Shown here: piece after piece, positions 55,713 through 64,000 of the stretch
How positions within the stretch are numbered: position 1 is the stretch's first letter
Layout of the letters: each line of letters opens with the position of its first letter
Assembly: GCA_003246265.1 (NCBI GenBank)
Contig: QKAU01000042.1
Location: forward strand, 1-64,000
Direction: 5' to 3'
Source: Kiritimatiellales bacterium
GTDB taxonomy: Bacteria; Verrucomicrobiota; Kiritimatiellia; Kiritimatiellales; Pontiellaceae
Length of the DNA: 64,000 nucleotides
Program-made: the position numbers and the translations under genes
Notes under the pieces: generated by a model
Database searches by the model: none
What the model saw: only the letters and a program-made list of their open reading frames with translations
Told to the model about the DNA's origin: nothing

Positions 55713-56618
55713 TCAGCTGAGTTCGAGCATCCGTTCGATCGACCGGCGCGCCTTGTTGGCGATCTCCTCGGGAACGGTGATGCGGTATTGCATGTCTTCC
55801 AGCGACCAGAGCACCTTTTCGAGGTCGATCTTCTTCATGTTCGGGCAGAGGGCCCGGTCGCTGACGGAATAGAACTTCTTGCCCGGATTTTCGTTGCGCA
55901 AACGGTAGAGCAGGCCCATCTCCGTGGCCACGATGAACTCCTTGTGGTCCGATGCCCGGGCAAAGGTGCACATCTGGCCGGTGGAGAGCAGCTGGTCGGC
56001 AATGGCGCGGATGCCGTCGGGACACTCCGGATGGGCCATGACAACCGCGTTGGGATGGTCCTCCTTCTCGCGCAGGATATCGATGTCTCGAATGCGTGAA
56101 TGGGTCGGGCAGTAGCCGTCCCAAATGATCATCCCGCGCCCCAGTTCCTTCTGCACATAGTGGCCGAGATGCGTGTCGGGCACAAAGATGATCTCCCGGT
56201 CGGCCGGCACGGAAGAGACGATTTTCATGGCGTTGGACGAGGTGCAGCAGAGGTCGCACTCCGCCTTGACGGCCGCGGAGCTGTTGACGTAGCAGACGAC
56301 CACCGCGCCGGGATGTTCCGCCTTCTTGGCGCGCAGCTGTTCGGCGGTGATCATGTCGGCCATCGGGCAGCCGGCGAAACGGTCGGGCAACAGAATGGTC
56401 TTTTGGGGGCTGAGGATCGCGGCGGTTTCAGCCATGAAATGGACACCGCAGAAGACGATCACCTCCTCTTCGAGCTGGGCCGCCTTGCGGCTGAGCTCGA
56501 GCGAGTCTCCGGTGAAGTCGGCGATGGCCTGCACCTCGTCGGGCTGGTAGTTGTGGGCGATGATGACCGCCCCGCGCTCCCTCTTCAGTTCCTGGATTTT
56601 TTCCTGGATGGTCTGCAT
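55713..56618 (-). CDS. nadA: Quinolinate synthase A
   Basis: NadA condenses iminoaspartate and DHAP to quinolinate, using a 4Fe-4S cluster. The 301 residues show IIAHNYQPDEVQAIADFTGDSLELS, FCGVHFMAETA, CPMADMI, the cluster Cys in YVNSSAAVKAECDLCCTSSNA, AHPECPDGIRAIAD and SDRALCPNMKKI. GAGGG is five bases before ATG. Leading the nifU-nifS operon is sensible because NadA is an Fe-S enzyme. Confidence 0.95.
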   Translation of the reverse strand: MQTIQEKIQELKRERGAVIIAHNYQPDEVQAIADFTGDSLELSRKAAQLEEEVIVFCGVHFMAETAAILSPQKTILLPDRFAGCPMADMITAEQLRAKKAEHPGAVVVCYVNSSAAVKAECDLCCTSSNAMKIVSSVPADREIIFVPDTHLGHYVQKELGRGMIIWDGYCPTHSRIRDIDILREKEDHPNAVVMAHPECPDGIRAIADQLLSTGQMCTFARASDHKEFIVATEMGLLYRLRNENPGKKFYSVSDRALCPNMKKIDLEKVLWSLEDMQYRITVPEEIANKARRSIERMLELS

Positions 56619-56659
56619 GGGTTTCCCTCGAAAAGGCGCGTATTAAAAACGACCCCCCG

Positions 56660-57286
56660 TCAAAAACAAAACAAAAAGGGTAGTATTTCGCCCCCTTGTG
56701 GCTCGCGGAAATAAAAACGGGGGGCCCTATCCATGAACGCTTCGGTATCCAGGAAGTCGGCATCGACCACGCACGAAAAAAGTATGCGGATGAAAAAGGC
56801 AGGATCGGCTCCTTTCGGAACCGGCGAGGTGGGTAGCGGCTGGTTTTTCAACCATTCAGGAACGAGTTCCAAAATGGCTGCGGACCTTTCCGGATTGCGC
56901 ATGCGCGGTTCGAGGGCCCGGCCCCCCTCTTCGTCGGATTCGTAGTCGGCCAGCCCGGCATGGTGGCCCATGATGAGCCAGGACAGCAACCGGTCAACGC
57001 CCCTCCAACCGCACAACGTGGCCCAATGGCCGCCCGCCTCGGAATGGACAACCCGCCCCGGCTTGGTTTCCAGATGGCACTCGATGCCGTTGGCTTCGCA
57101 GAGCTTTTTCTGGAATTCGTTGGAATACTTGCCGAGGTCGTGCCAGAGCCCGGCGAGGCGCGCCCATTCCTGCCCGCCGAAGGGGACGGCGAATTTGGCG
57201 GCTTTTTCAGACACATTTTGCAGATGCTCTTCGAGCGGCTGCCAGCCGGAGGGCGGGCCGTCGTTGCTGTGGGCATGACGCGTCAT
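56660..57286 (-). CDS. Orphan Cas3''-like HD nuclease domain protein
   Basis: A 208-residue protein matching the HD nuclease domain of Cas3 (Cas3''). H21 in LEEHLQNVSEKA, H49-D50 in LWHDLGKYSNEFQKKL, H81 in VVHSEAGGHWA, H108-H109 in MGHHAGLAD and the distal Asp in SCVVDADFLDTE are all present. In type I CRISPR systems this nuclease degrades target DNA and is fused to or works with the Cas3 helicase. Here no helicase, other cas gene or array is seen. The last ~20 residues (FYFREPQGGE on) look like read-through. It is either a degraded Cas3 or a stand-alone HD enzyme. ATG 57286; the longer open frame crosses the mutS start region. Confidence 0.78.
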   Translation of the reverse strand: MTRHAHSNDGPPSGWQPLEEHLQNVSEKAAKFAVPFGGQEWARLAGLWHDLGKYSNEFQKKLCEANGIECHLETKPGRVVHSEAGGHWATLCGWRGVDRLLSWLIMGHHAGLADYESDEEGGRALEPRMRNPERSAAILELVPEWLKNQPLPTSPVPKGADPAFFIRILFSCVVDADFLDTEAFMDRAPRFYFREPQGGEILPFLFCF

Positions 57287-57461
57287 GGTAAACGAAATTC
57301 TAAGGGTTGCTTTTCCAGACTCAAGTCTTTCCTTTCTTAACCCTTTGTTAATCCGTTCCCGGCTGCCCCTGCCGCGCGGCGGGTGCGGGAAGCGCGCTTT
57401 TCGGGGTTGATTCGACCCCGGGGGCGGATACACTGGCCCCTCTGTTTTTAAGGGGGCGGCT

Positions 57462-59963
57462 ATGGCGGAAAAGGAGACACCGATGATGGCGCAGTACCGG
57501 GCGATCCGGCGCGAGCTGCCGGGGGATACCATCCTCTTCTTCCGCCTGGGCGACTTCTACGAGATGTTCTTCGACGATGCGAAGACGGCGGCCGGGATCC
57601 TCGATATCACGCTCACCAAGCGGCACAACACGCCGATGTGCGGCGTCCCCTACCATTCGGCCTCGGGCTACCTCGAACGGCTGGTGAAGGCGGGCAAGAA
57701 GGTGGCGATCTGCGAGCAGATCGAGGATCCGGCGATGGCCAAGGGGGTCGTGAAGCGCGACGTCACCCGCATCGTTACGCCGGGCACGATCCTCGACGAG
57801 GTGCAGCTCGACGGGAACCAGAACAACTTCCTGGCGGGACTCTTCCGGATCGGCGAACGGTTCGGGCTGGCGATGCTCGACCTCTCGACCGGCGAATTCT
57901 GGATCGAGGAGAGCGACCAGCTTGCGCACATGGGGGCCAACCTTTCGCGCTATGCCCCGGCCGAGTGCGTCGTGGCCGAGGAGCAGCTCGGCGATCCGGC
58001 CTTCGGCGAGCTGGGGCTGGAGGCCACCGGCACCCTGCTTACGGCCTGCGAGGAGTGGACCTTCGAGGCGGCCACGGCCAACGACTTCCTGCTGCGCCAC
58101 TTCGCCATCCACTCCCTGGAGGGCTTCGGCTGCGCCGGCATGCGGGCGGCGCTGGGGGCGGCGGGCGCGGTGCTCTACTACGTCAAGACCGGGCTGCGCC
58201 GCAACCTCGACCACGTGCGCACGCTGAGAGTTAAGAATCCGGCGGACTACATGCTGCTGGATGAAACGACCGCCACCAACCTGGAGCTGGTCGCCCCGAT
58301 CCACTCGAACCGGACGGCGCAGAAGGCGACGCTGCTCCACGTGCTCGACGCGACCTGCACCGCCATGGGCGGCCGGCTGCTGCGCGAATGGCTCCTGCGC
58401 CCCCTCAACAACCTGGCGCAGATCGACGAACGGCTCGACGCCGTGGAACTGATGGTGAAAAACCAATCCTACCTCCGCTCCCTGCGCGACATCCTCGGAG
58501 GCATCAAGGATATCGAGCGCCTGGTCTCCCGCATCGGCTCGACTTCCGGCAACCCGCGCGACGTGCGGGCCATGGGGCTCTCGCTGGAACAGATGCCGAT
58601 GGTCAAGGCGCTGCTCCACGGCAAGGGAACGATGCTTGCAACCCTTGGAGCGCGGGTCGAAGCGCTCCCCGGCCTGGTGGCGCGGATCGATGAATCGCTG
58701 GTCGACGAGCCGCCGCTCACCCTCAAGGACGGCGGCGTCATCCGGCCCGGCCACCATGCCGAACTCGACGAACTGCGCGCGGCGGCCACGCAGGGCCGCA
58801 AGTGGCTGGCCGATTTCCAGGCGGCGGAGATCGAGCGGACCGGCATCAAATCGCTCAAGGTGCGCCACAACAAGGTGTTCGGCTACTACATCGAGATCAG
58901 CAAGGCCAACCTGGACCTGGTGCCCGAATCGTACATGCGCAAACAGACGCTGGTGAACGCCGAACGGTTCATCACGCCGGAACTGAAGGAATACGAAAAC
59001 AGGATCCTCGGCGCGCAGGAACGCTCCGTCGCCCTCGAACAGGAGCTCTTCGCCGAGATCCGCCAGCAGGTGGTCGCCGAGCTCGACGCCATCCAGCGCA
59101 ACGCGGCCGCCATCGCGCAGGTCGATGTGCTCGCGACCTTCGCCGAACGGGCGCTCGCCAACAACTATGCGCGCCCCGCCATGGCCGACGACGGCCGCCT
59201 CGCCATCCGCGACGGCCGCCATCCGGTGGTGGAGCGGATGCCCGACGCCGAGCGCTTCGTGCCGAACGACACGCGGCTGGACCGCGACACGCACCAGCTG
59301 ATCATCATCACCGGTCCCAACATGGCGGGAAAATCGACCTACATCCGCCAGGTGGCGCTGATCGCCATCATGGCGCACATGGGCTGCTTCGTGCCGGCCG
59401 CCGCGGCCGAGATCGGGCTGGTGGACCGCGTCTTCACGCGCGTCGGGGCCAGCGACGACCTGGCCCGGGGTCGCTCGACCTTCATGGTGGAGATGCAGGA
59501 GACGGCCAACATCCTCAACAACGCGACCCCGAAGAGCCTGATCGTGCTCGACGAGATCGGGCGCGGAACCAGCACCTTCGACGGCATCAGCATCGCCTGG
59601 TCGGTGGCCGAATTCCTCTGCAGGAATCCGGACATGCGGGCCAAGACCCTGTTTGCCACCCACTACCACGAACTGACCGACCTGGCGCTCACGCTGCCGA
59701 ATGTGCAGAACTTCAGCGTGCTGGTGAAGGAGAAGGGCCACGCCATCACCTTCCTGCGAAAGATCGTCCCCGGGGCGGCGGACAAGAGCTACGGCATCCA
59801 GGTCGCCCGCCTGGCCGGCCTGCCCGACGAGGTGATCGAGCGCGCATCGGACATCCTCAAGAACCTGGAGGAAGGGGAGTTCGGGGAGAGCGGCCAGCCC
59901 AAGCTGGCCAGAAAGCGCCCGCACAAGCTGAAGGCCAATGTTTCGCAGCTGGACCTGTTCTGA
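57462..59963 (+). CDS. mutS: DNA mismatch repair protein MutS
   Basis: A full-length 833-residue MutS. The mismatch-contact Phe-X-Glu lies at 32-34 (GDFYEMF), the connector and lever follow, and the ATPase has Walker A TGPNMAGKSTYIRQVA, ASDDLARGRSTFMVEM, Walker B LIVLDEIGRGTSTFDG and THYHEL. It binds mismatches and starts methyl- or strand-directed repair with MutL (not in view). GGGGGCGG precedes ATG. The orphan HD gene is divergent across a 175-base spacer. Confidence 0.97.
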   Translation: MAEKETPMMAQYRAIRRELPGDTILFFRLGDFYEMFFDDAKTAAGILDITLTKRHNTPMCGVPYHSASGYLERLVKAGKKVAICEQIEDPAMAKGVVKRDVTRIVTPGTILDEVQLDGNQNNFLAGLFRIGERFGLAMLDLSTGEFWIEESDQLAHMGANLSRYAPAECVVAEEQLGDPAFGELGLEATGTLLTACEEWTFEAATANDFLLRHFAIHSLEGFGCAGMRAALGAAGAVLYYVKTGLRRNLDHVRTLRVKNPADYMLLDETTATNLELVAPIHSNRTAQKATLLHVLDATCTAMGGRLLREWLLRPLNNLAQIDERLDAVELMVKNQSYLRSLRDILGGIKDIERLVSRIGSTSGNPRDVRAMGLSLEQMPMVKALLHGKGTMLATLGARVEALPGLVARIDESLVDEPPLTLKDGGVIRPGHHAELDELRAAATQGRKWLADFQAAEIERTGIKSLKVRHNKVFGYYIEISKANLDLVPESYMRKQTLVNAERFITPELKEYENRILGAQERSVALEQELFAEIRQQVVAELDAIQRNAAAIAQVDVLATFAERALANNYARPAMADDGRLAIRDGRHPVVERMPDAERFVPNDTRLDRDTHQLIIITGPNMAGKSTYIRQVALIAIMAHMGCFVPAAAAEIGLVDRVFTRVGASDDLARGRSTFMVEMQETANILNNATPKSLIVLDEIGRGTSTFDGISIAWSVAEFLCRNPDMRAKTLFATHYHELTDLALTLPNVQNFSVLVKEKGHAITFLRKIVPGAADKSYGIQVARLAGLPDEVIERASDILKNLEEGEFGESGQPKLARKRPHKLKANVSQLDLF

Positions 59964-60038
59964 TTTAGAGCCAATCCCCTCTTGCATTGCAATTATGGTT
60001 CGTTCTAGCCTATTTTTCGTATAACCAAGGGAGTAGTT

Positions 60039-62015
60039 ATGAGCAGGAAGCCGTTTAACCCCTCCATCGTATTCGTCATCATCGGTCTTCTCTTCATCGC
60101 CATCATCGGACTCCGAACCATAAGTACTCCGGAAATCTGGACGCATCTGGCGCAGGGCAAGGACGGCGCACCGCTCTCCTTCGTCGCCACCGACCACGCC
60201 GTCAACACCACGCACCTCTACGACAAGCTGGCCTATTCCGCATGGAACGTCGGCGGGGCCCGACTGCTCGTCCTGCTGAACGTCGCGGGCCTGCTGTCCA
60301 CCTTCATCCTGCTCCTGCCGGTCGCCCGCAAATGGGGTGGGCCGCTCAGCCAGGGCTTCGCCTTGCTGATGGCCGGGCACCTGATGTTCCAGTCGCTGGA
60401 TACGGGCCCGCAGGTCGTCATGATGCTCTTTATCGCGCTCTTCCTCAACCTGCTCACGACGGTGCAGAAACCGGCGATCCTCTTTGCCGCACTCATCCCG
60501 CTGCAGGTCCTGTGGACCAACATGCATGATTCGTTCCTCTGGGGTCCGATACTCGCGGCACTGATGGGCGTCCAGCTCCGGCAGGCGGCCAAGGCCGCCG
60601 GGCGGCGGAAGACCATGGACGTCCAGGGCGGGACGCTCTTCGTCCTCGCCGCGGTCCTGTTCGCCGCCACCCTTGCGAATCCCCACCTCTTCAAGCTGCA
60701 TGCGCAGGTGATCGCCAACATCAAGTCGCCAGCCCCCGTCTACTGGTCGTCGCTCTTCACCGACTACTTCCAGATCCCCGCGCTCAAGCCGCTGATCTTC
60801 TTCTCCATGCTGCTGGGCGCCGGCGGACTCATCACGCTGAAGAAGCGGCTTCCCTTCGCCCTGACCACGATCGCCATCATCGGCGCCTTCCTGGTCTGGA
60901 CCTCGGTCCGCTCCGCGCTGCTGTTCGCCGTGCTCTCCTTCCCCTTCATGGTGCTCAGCTTCACGGCGATCAGCGAATACCTGCGCGGATCGCTGGGTTC
61001 GGTGCTCGGCAAACAGGACAAACTGCTCGGCCCGGCGACGCAGACGGTCTTCGTGCTGCTGGTCGTCCTTTCCATCGTACCGGTCGTGGGCAACTGCGCC
61101 TACGTCGACACGGGCAGCGCCTCCAACTTCGGCCTCGGCATCGAGGAGAGCCCCTTCCCGGCCGGCGCCGAAGCGATCCTCAACCACCCCGCCTTCCCAG
61201 AGAAGGCGCTCAACCTGCCCGCCGACGGCGGGTATCTGGCCTTCCACTACGGCCGCAAGATCTTCGTCGATTTCCGGCCGGGCCGGTACAGCCGCGAGCT
61301 GCTGGCCAACCTCGACGGCATGCTGGTCGGCGACCCGAAGGCCTACGACGACCTCTACGAGGCCTACCGGCCGGAAGCGATCATCATCAACACGCTGGAA
61401 CCGAACGCCGCGCAGGGCATCGTCACCCTGCTCGCCCGCCGCCTCTGGAAGCTGGCCTATTTCGACGGAAGCACCGCGATCCTGCTCGCCGACAAGGAGA
61501 AGTTCGCGCCCATTTTCGCCGACAAGCAGATCCAGCAGGCGGGCCTCGACAACCTGGAAAAGGCCCGGGCCGAATACGCCGCGAAGGTGGGCAAGCCCTG
61601 CCGTGCCGGCAACCCCCCTGTCCTTATCGGCTCCGGCAAGGTCTTCCTGGCCTTCAACCGGCCGGTCGAAGCCAAGGCGATCTTCTCGCTGCTGCTCCAG
61701 GGCAACCACCGGATCCCCGGCGCATGGATCGGACTCGGCAACAGCCAGATGCTGCTCAAGGAGTTCGATGCCGCGATGGCCTCGCTAAAGACCGCCACCG
61801 AGATGGCTCCGAACAACTGGCTGGCGTGGGCAAGCTACGCCGCCGCCTGCAAGCGGGCCGGCAACAACGAAGCGTTCGAAGAGGCCGCCGCGAAGGCCCG
61901 GCTGATCGCGGAGCGAAACCAGAAGGCCCGGAAGGCTGAGCCGACACCCGTCGAGGAGGCAGCCCCGGCCCCGAAGGACGTTCCGCTCGAAGAGATGGCC
62001 ATTCCCGAGAAGTAG
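60039..62015 (+). CDS. Polytopic membrane protein with C-terminal TPR region
   Basis: A 658-residue protein with about eight to nine membrane helices in the first ~355 residues, including an early ISTPEIWTHLAQG loop and WTNMHDSFLWGP in the middle. This resembles the GT-C-like or O-antigen ligase-like membrane proteins with a soluble tail. Residues ~360-480 look like a periplasmic domain (NLPADGGYLAFHYGRKIFVDFRPG), and ~540-620 are TPR-like (AWIGLGNSQMLLKEFDAAMASLKTATEMAPNNWLAW). The C-terminal 35 residues are Glu/Pro/Ala-rich. The catalytic role is not shown. GGGAG precedes ATG. Confidence 0.78.
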   Translation: MSRKPFNPSIVFVIIGLLFIAIIGLRTISTPEIWTHLAQGKDGAPLSFVATDHAVNTTHLYDKLAYSAWNVGGARLLVLLNVAGLLSTFILLLPVARKWGGPLSQGFALLMAGHLMFQSLDTGPQVVMMLFIALFLNLLTTVQKPAILFAALIPLQVLWTNMHDSFLWGPILAALMGVQLRQAAKAAGRRKTMDVQGGTLFVLAAVLFAATLANPHLFKLHAQVIANIKSPAPVYWSSLFTDYFQIPALKPLIFFSMLLGAGGLITLKKRLPFALTTIAIIGAFLVWTSVRSALLFAVLSFPFMVLSFTAISEYLRGSLGSVLGKQDKLLGPATQTVFVLLVVLSIVPVVGNCAYVDTGSASNFGLGIEESPFPAGAEAILNHPAFPEKALNLPADGGYLAFHYGRKIFVDFRPGRYSRELLANLDGMLVGDPKAYDDLYEAYRPEAIIINTLEPNAAQGIVTLLARRLWKLAYFDGSTAILLADKEKFAPIFADKQIQQAGLDNLEKARAEYAAKVGKPCRAGNPPVLIGSGKVFLAFNRPVEAKAIFSLLLQGNHRIPGAWIGLGNSQMLLKEFDAAMASLKTATEMAPNNWLAWASYAAACKRAGNNEAFEEAAAKARLIAERNQKARKAEPTPVEEAAPAPKDVPLEEMAIPEK

Positions 62016-62104
62016 GCCTGCCCCGCGCCTGCGCGGACGTCATTACTCTTGATCATTTCCGGCGGTTCGGGAATATTGCGCCCTTTCCAACCCCGGAGAC
62101 CTCC

Positions 62105-62671
62105 ATGATCAAGGCTTGCGATTTGAAGAAGACGTCGGTCATCGACTTCGACGGCACCCCGCACAGCATCGAGTCCATTTCCCAGCAGGCCCCCACGGCG
62201 CGCGGCGGCAACACCCTCTACAAGGTGCGTTTCCGCAACATCTCGAACGGGCAGAAGGTCGACAAGACCTTCCGGGGCGACGATGCCCTCCAGGAGACCT
62301 ACTACGAAACCAGGCAGGTCCAGTACCTCTACCAGGACGGCGACCGCTACGCCTTCATGGATCTCGAAAGCTACGAACAGTTCGAACTGACGGCCGACGA
62401 CGTGTCGGACTGCCTCCCTTTCATGGTCGAGGAGATGGAGGGGATCGTTGCGCTCGTTTCGAACGACAAGGTGCTGACGCTGCGCATGCCCGACACGGTC
62501 GTGCTGGAGATCGTCGAATGCGCCCCGAGCGTGGCCGGAGCATCCGTCACCGCCCGCACCAAGCCGGCCACGCTCAGCACCGGGCTGGTGGTCCAGATTC
62601 CCGAATACATCGAGCAGGGCGAGACTATCCGCGTCGACACCCGCGAGCGCAAGTACCTCTCCCGTGCATAG
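62105..62671 (+). CDS. efpL: Elongation factor P-like protein EfpL (YeiP)
   Basis: A 188-residue EF-P paralogue. It aligns with E. coli YeiP: QQAPTARGGNTLYKVRF places Arg33 at the tip of the loop where EF-P has the modified Lys. FRGDD, FMDLESYEQF, TVVLEIVECAP and ARTKPATLSTGLVVQIPEYI are family blocks of domains II and III. It relieves ribosome stalling at proline motifs without Lys modification. No epmA/epmB is near. GGAG is six bases before ATG. Confidence 0.93.
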   Translation: MIKACDLKKTSVIDFDGTPHSIESISQQAPTARGGNTLYKVRFRNISNGQKVDKTFRGDDALQETYYETRQVQYLYQDGDRYAFMDLESYEQFELTADDVSDCLPFMVEEMEGIVALVSNDKVLTLRMPDTVVLEIVECAPSVAGASVTARTKPATLSTGLVVQIPEYIEQGETIRVDTRERKYLSRA

Positions 62672-62752
62672 CGCAAGCGCCCACGTCCTTCGAGCCCGCC
62701 CGCAATCCCGCTTTCCGGGCGCGCGAGGGGAGGACGACTTCGCGGACGGCAT

Positions 62753-63763
62753 ATGAGCGGTTCGGTTCCATTCTTGATTCTTGCCCCGATGCGCGGAATT
62801 ACGACCGCGCCCTACCGGACCGCGTTTATCCGCCATTTCAGCGGACTGGACGCCGCCATGGCGCCGTTCGTGCCGACCGTATCGGCGGAACGGATCCACC
62901 CCAGGCTGGTCAAGGACCTCCTGCCGGAACACAACGGTGGCCTTCCGCTCGTCCCCCAGCTGATCGGGAACAACGCCGCCGATTTCGTTCAGATGGCCAG
63001 GGTGCTCCACGACCTGGGATACGAAGAGGTCAACTGGAACATGGGCTGCCCGCACAAGCCGATCCGCAAGAAGCGACGCGGTTCGGGCCTGTTGCCGCAC
63101 CCCGACCTGGTCGACCGGCTGCTCGACCACGCCTGCGCGCACAGCCCCTGCCGGATCACCGTGAAGGTGCGACTCGGCGTGGCGGACAAGGCGGAGTTGG
63201 CAGCTCTGGCGCCGGTACTGAATCGGCACCCGCTGGGTGAAGTCGTCATCCATCCGCGCACCGCCGAACAGATGTACTACGGCTCCGTGGACCTTGACGC
63301 CTTCGCCGAAGCCTATGCCGCATTGGCGCATCCCGTCTGCTACAACGGCGACATCGGCGACCTTTCTTTCTTCATCGCGGTGCGGGACCGCTTTCCGGGC
63401 ATCGGACGCTTCATGCTGGGCCGCGGCCTGCTTGCCGACCCCTTCCTTTGCGAATCCATCAAGGCTCCATCATTATCACACTTCATGAAGTGTGATAATG
63501 CCGTTTCCCGCATCGCCGCCTTCCATGCCGACCTGCTTGCCCGCTACGAAGAGATCCTGCACGGGGACCGCCCCGTCCTCGGCAAGATGAAGGAGTGCTG
63601 GACCTACCTCGCCCTCCACCTTTCGAACGGCGACCGCATGTTCAAGAAGGTCAAGAAGACGCAGACGCTCGCCGCCTACAAGGCCATCGTCGACGAATGC
63701 CTGGCTGAAGCGCAATGGAGACCGGACACAAATGCCTTTATGCCCCCCGAACCGTGTGCATAA
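62753..63763 (+). CDS. dus: tRNA-dihydrouridine synthase
   Basis: A 336-residue Dus family flavoprotein that reduces uridine in tRNA D-loops. FLILAPMRGITTAPYR opens the TIM barrel, the catalytic Cys99 is in NWNMGCPHKPIRKKRRGSGLL, TVKVRLG and VVIHPRTAEQMYYG bind substrate and FMN, and FMLGRGLLADPFLCE closes the barrel. The subgroup (A, B or C) is not decided. Codons ~240-249 (SLSHFMKCDN) are made by a perfect 28-bp palindrome, which probably lengthens a surface loop. Confidence 0.9.
   Translation: MSGSVPFLILAPMRGITTAPYRTAFIRHFSGLDAAMAPFVPTVSAERIHPRLVKDLLPEHNGGLPLVPQLIGNNAADFVQMARVLHDLGYEEVNWNMGCPHKPIRKKRRGSGLLPHPDLVDRLLDHACAHSPCRITVKVRLGVADKAELAALAPVLNRHPLGEVVIHPRTAEQMYYGSVDLDAFAEAYAALAHPVCYNGDIGDLSFFIAVRDRFPGIGRFMLGRGLLADPFLCESIKAPSLSHFMKCDNAVSRIAAFHADLLARYEEILHGDRPVLGKMKECWTYLALHLSNGDRMFKKVKKTQTLAAYKAIVDECLAEAQWRPDTNAFMPPEPCA
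63472..63499. repeat. Perfect 28-bp palindrome inside dus
   Basis: ATTATCACACTTCA followed at once by TGAAGTGTGATAAT, an exact inverse complement with no loop. It is AT-rich in a GC-rich gene and keeps the reading frame. Confidence 0.95.
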
Positions 63764-63770
63764 TGGCACC

Positions 63771-64000
63771 ATGATACGGATCGGTCTGGCATTGGGCGGC
63801 GGAGGGGCAAAGGGATTTGCGCACCTGCCCATCCTGGAGGTTTTCGACGAACTGGGCATCAGGCCGGCCTGCATCACCGGCACCAGCATCGGAGCCATCC
63901 TGGGCGCGCTCTACGCCTCCGGCCACTCCGCCCGCAACATCGCGGAGATGTTCCACAGGCTCATCGCCCCGCCCGAGGCCTCCTTCCGCGACCTGATCCG
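63771..64000 (+). CDS. Patatin-like phospholipase (5' part)
   Basis: The first 76 codons of a gene cut by the window end. IRIGLALGGGGAKGFAHLPIL is the oxyanion-hole Gly-rich loop and ITGTSIGAILGALYASG carries the nucleophile Ser in G-X-S-X-G. It is probably a RssA/YchK- or patatin-type serine lipase. It starts eight bases after dus ends, so the two probably share a transcript. Confidence 0.88.
   Translation, partial: MIRIGLALGGGGAKGFAHLPILEVFDELGIRPACITGTSIGAILGALYASGHSARNIAEMFHRLIAPPEASFRDLI

Noticed and set aside
57348-61709. A 1453-codon minus-strand frame opposite mutS and the membrane TPR gene
   Set aside because: GC-rich codon bias leaves long antisense frames open; the plus-strand products are clear and this frame has no recognisable domain.

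Overview
The window reads as chromosomal DNA of a GC-rich, probably anaerobic bacterium of the PVC group, most likely a Kiritimatiellota (Pontiella-like) marine polysaccharide degrader. This is an inference. It rests on PEP-CTERM proteins ending in a hydrophobic helix plus RRRFMM, a secreted formylglycine sulfatase, SHD1-domain and TonB-like secreted proteins of the kind common in PVC genomes, and a nitrogen-fixation gene set. No rRNA, no CRISPR array and no complete mobile element is visible.

Layout. 47-2910: a NarL/FixJ response regulator and its sensor kinase. 2994-7911: a sulfatase and PEP-CTERM region that has been duplicated and shuffled, with shared leaders, shared 3' tails and broken gene ends. 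7975-10670: an aldo/keto reductase and uvrC. 11048-20773: a compact nitrogenase cofactor and regulation cluster, nifE-nifN-nifB-ferredoxin-modABC-nifV-zinc ribbon-nifA, with sigma-54-type promoters before nifE and nifA. nifHDK are not here. 20839-22170: a Vsr-type endonuclease, trmO and an IS3 remnant. 22349-31583: mostly secreted or membrane proteins of unknown role, including a TonB-like/SHD1 pair and a secreted protein with twelve DnaJ-type zinc knuckles.

31597-37264: topB, a NUDIX hydrolase, a dNTPase, a small HTH protein, tRNA-Phe, a kinase-like phosphotransferase and tRNA-Pro. 37343-37611 holds gene fragments. 37711-43662: xerC, topA (with an unusual C-terminal repeat region), dprA and aroB. 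43843-44771: a 54-aa protein and a TPR-like secreted protein. 44768-49250: a tatD-SH3-comF-accD-folC operon. 49443-51868: fusA and tRNA-Val. 51943-56618: a nadA-nifU-nifS-hisC-esterase operon that ties Fe-S cluster assembly to NAD synthesis and could also serve nitrogenase. 56660-57286: a lone Cas3''-like HD protein. 57462-64000: mutS, a membrane TPR protein, efpL, a dus gene carrying a perfect 28-bp palindrome, and the start of a patatin phospholipase.

The nif genes fit together as a cofactor line: NifU/NifS supply Fe-S clusters, NifB makes the core cluster, NifEN is the scaffold, ModABC brings in molybdate, NifV makes homocitrate and NifA with sigma-54 switches the set on. All assignments come from reading the translated sequence; no database search was run.
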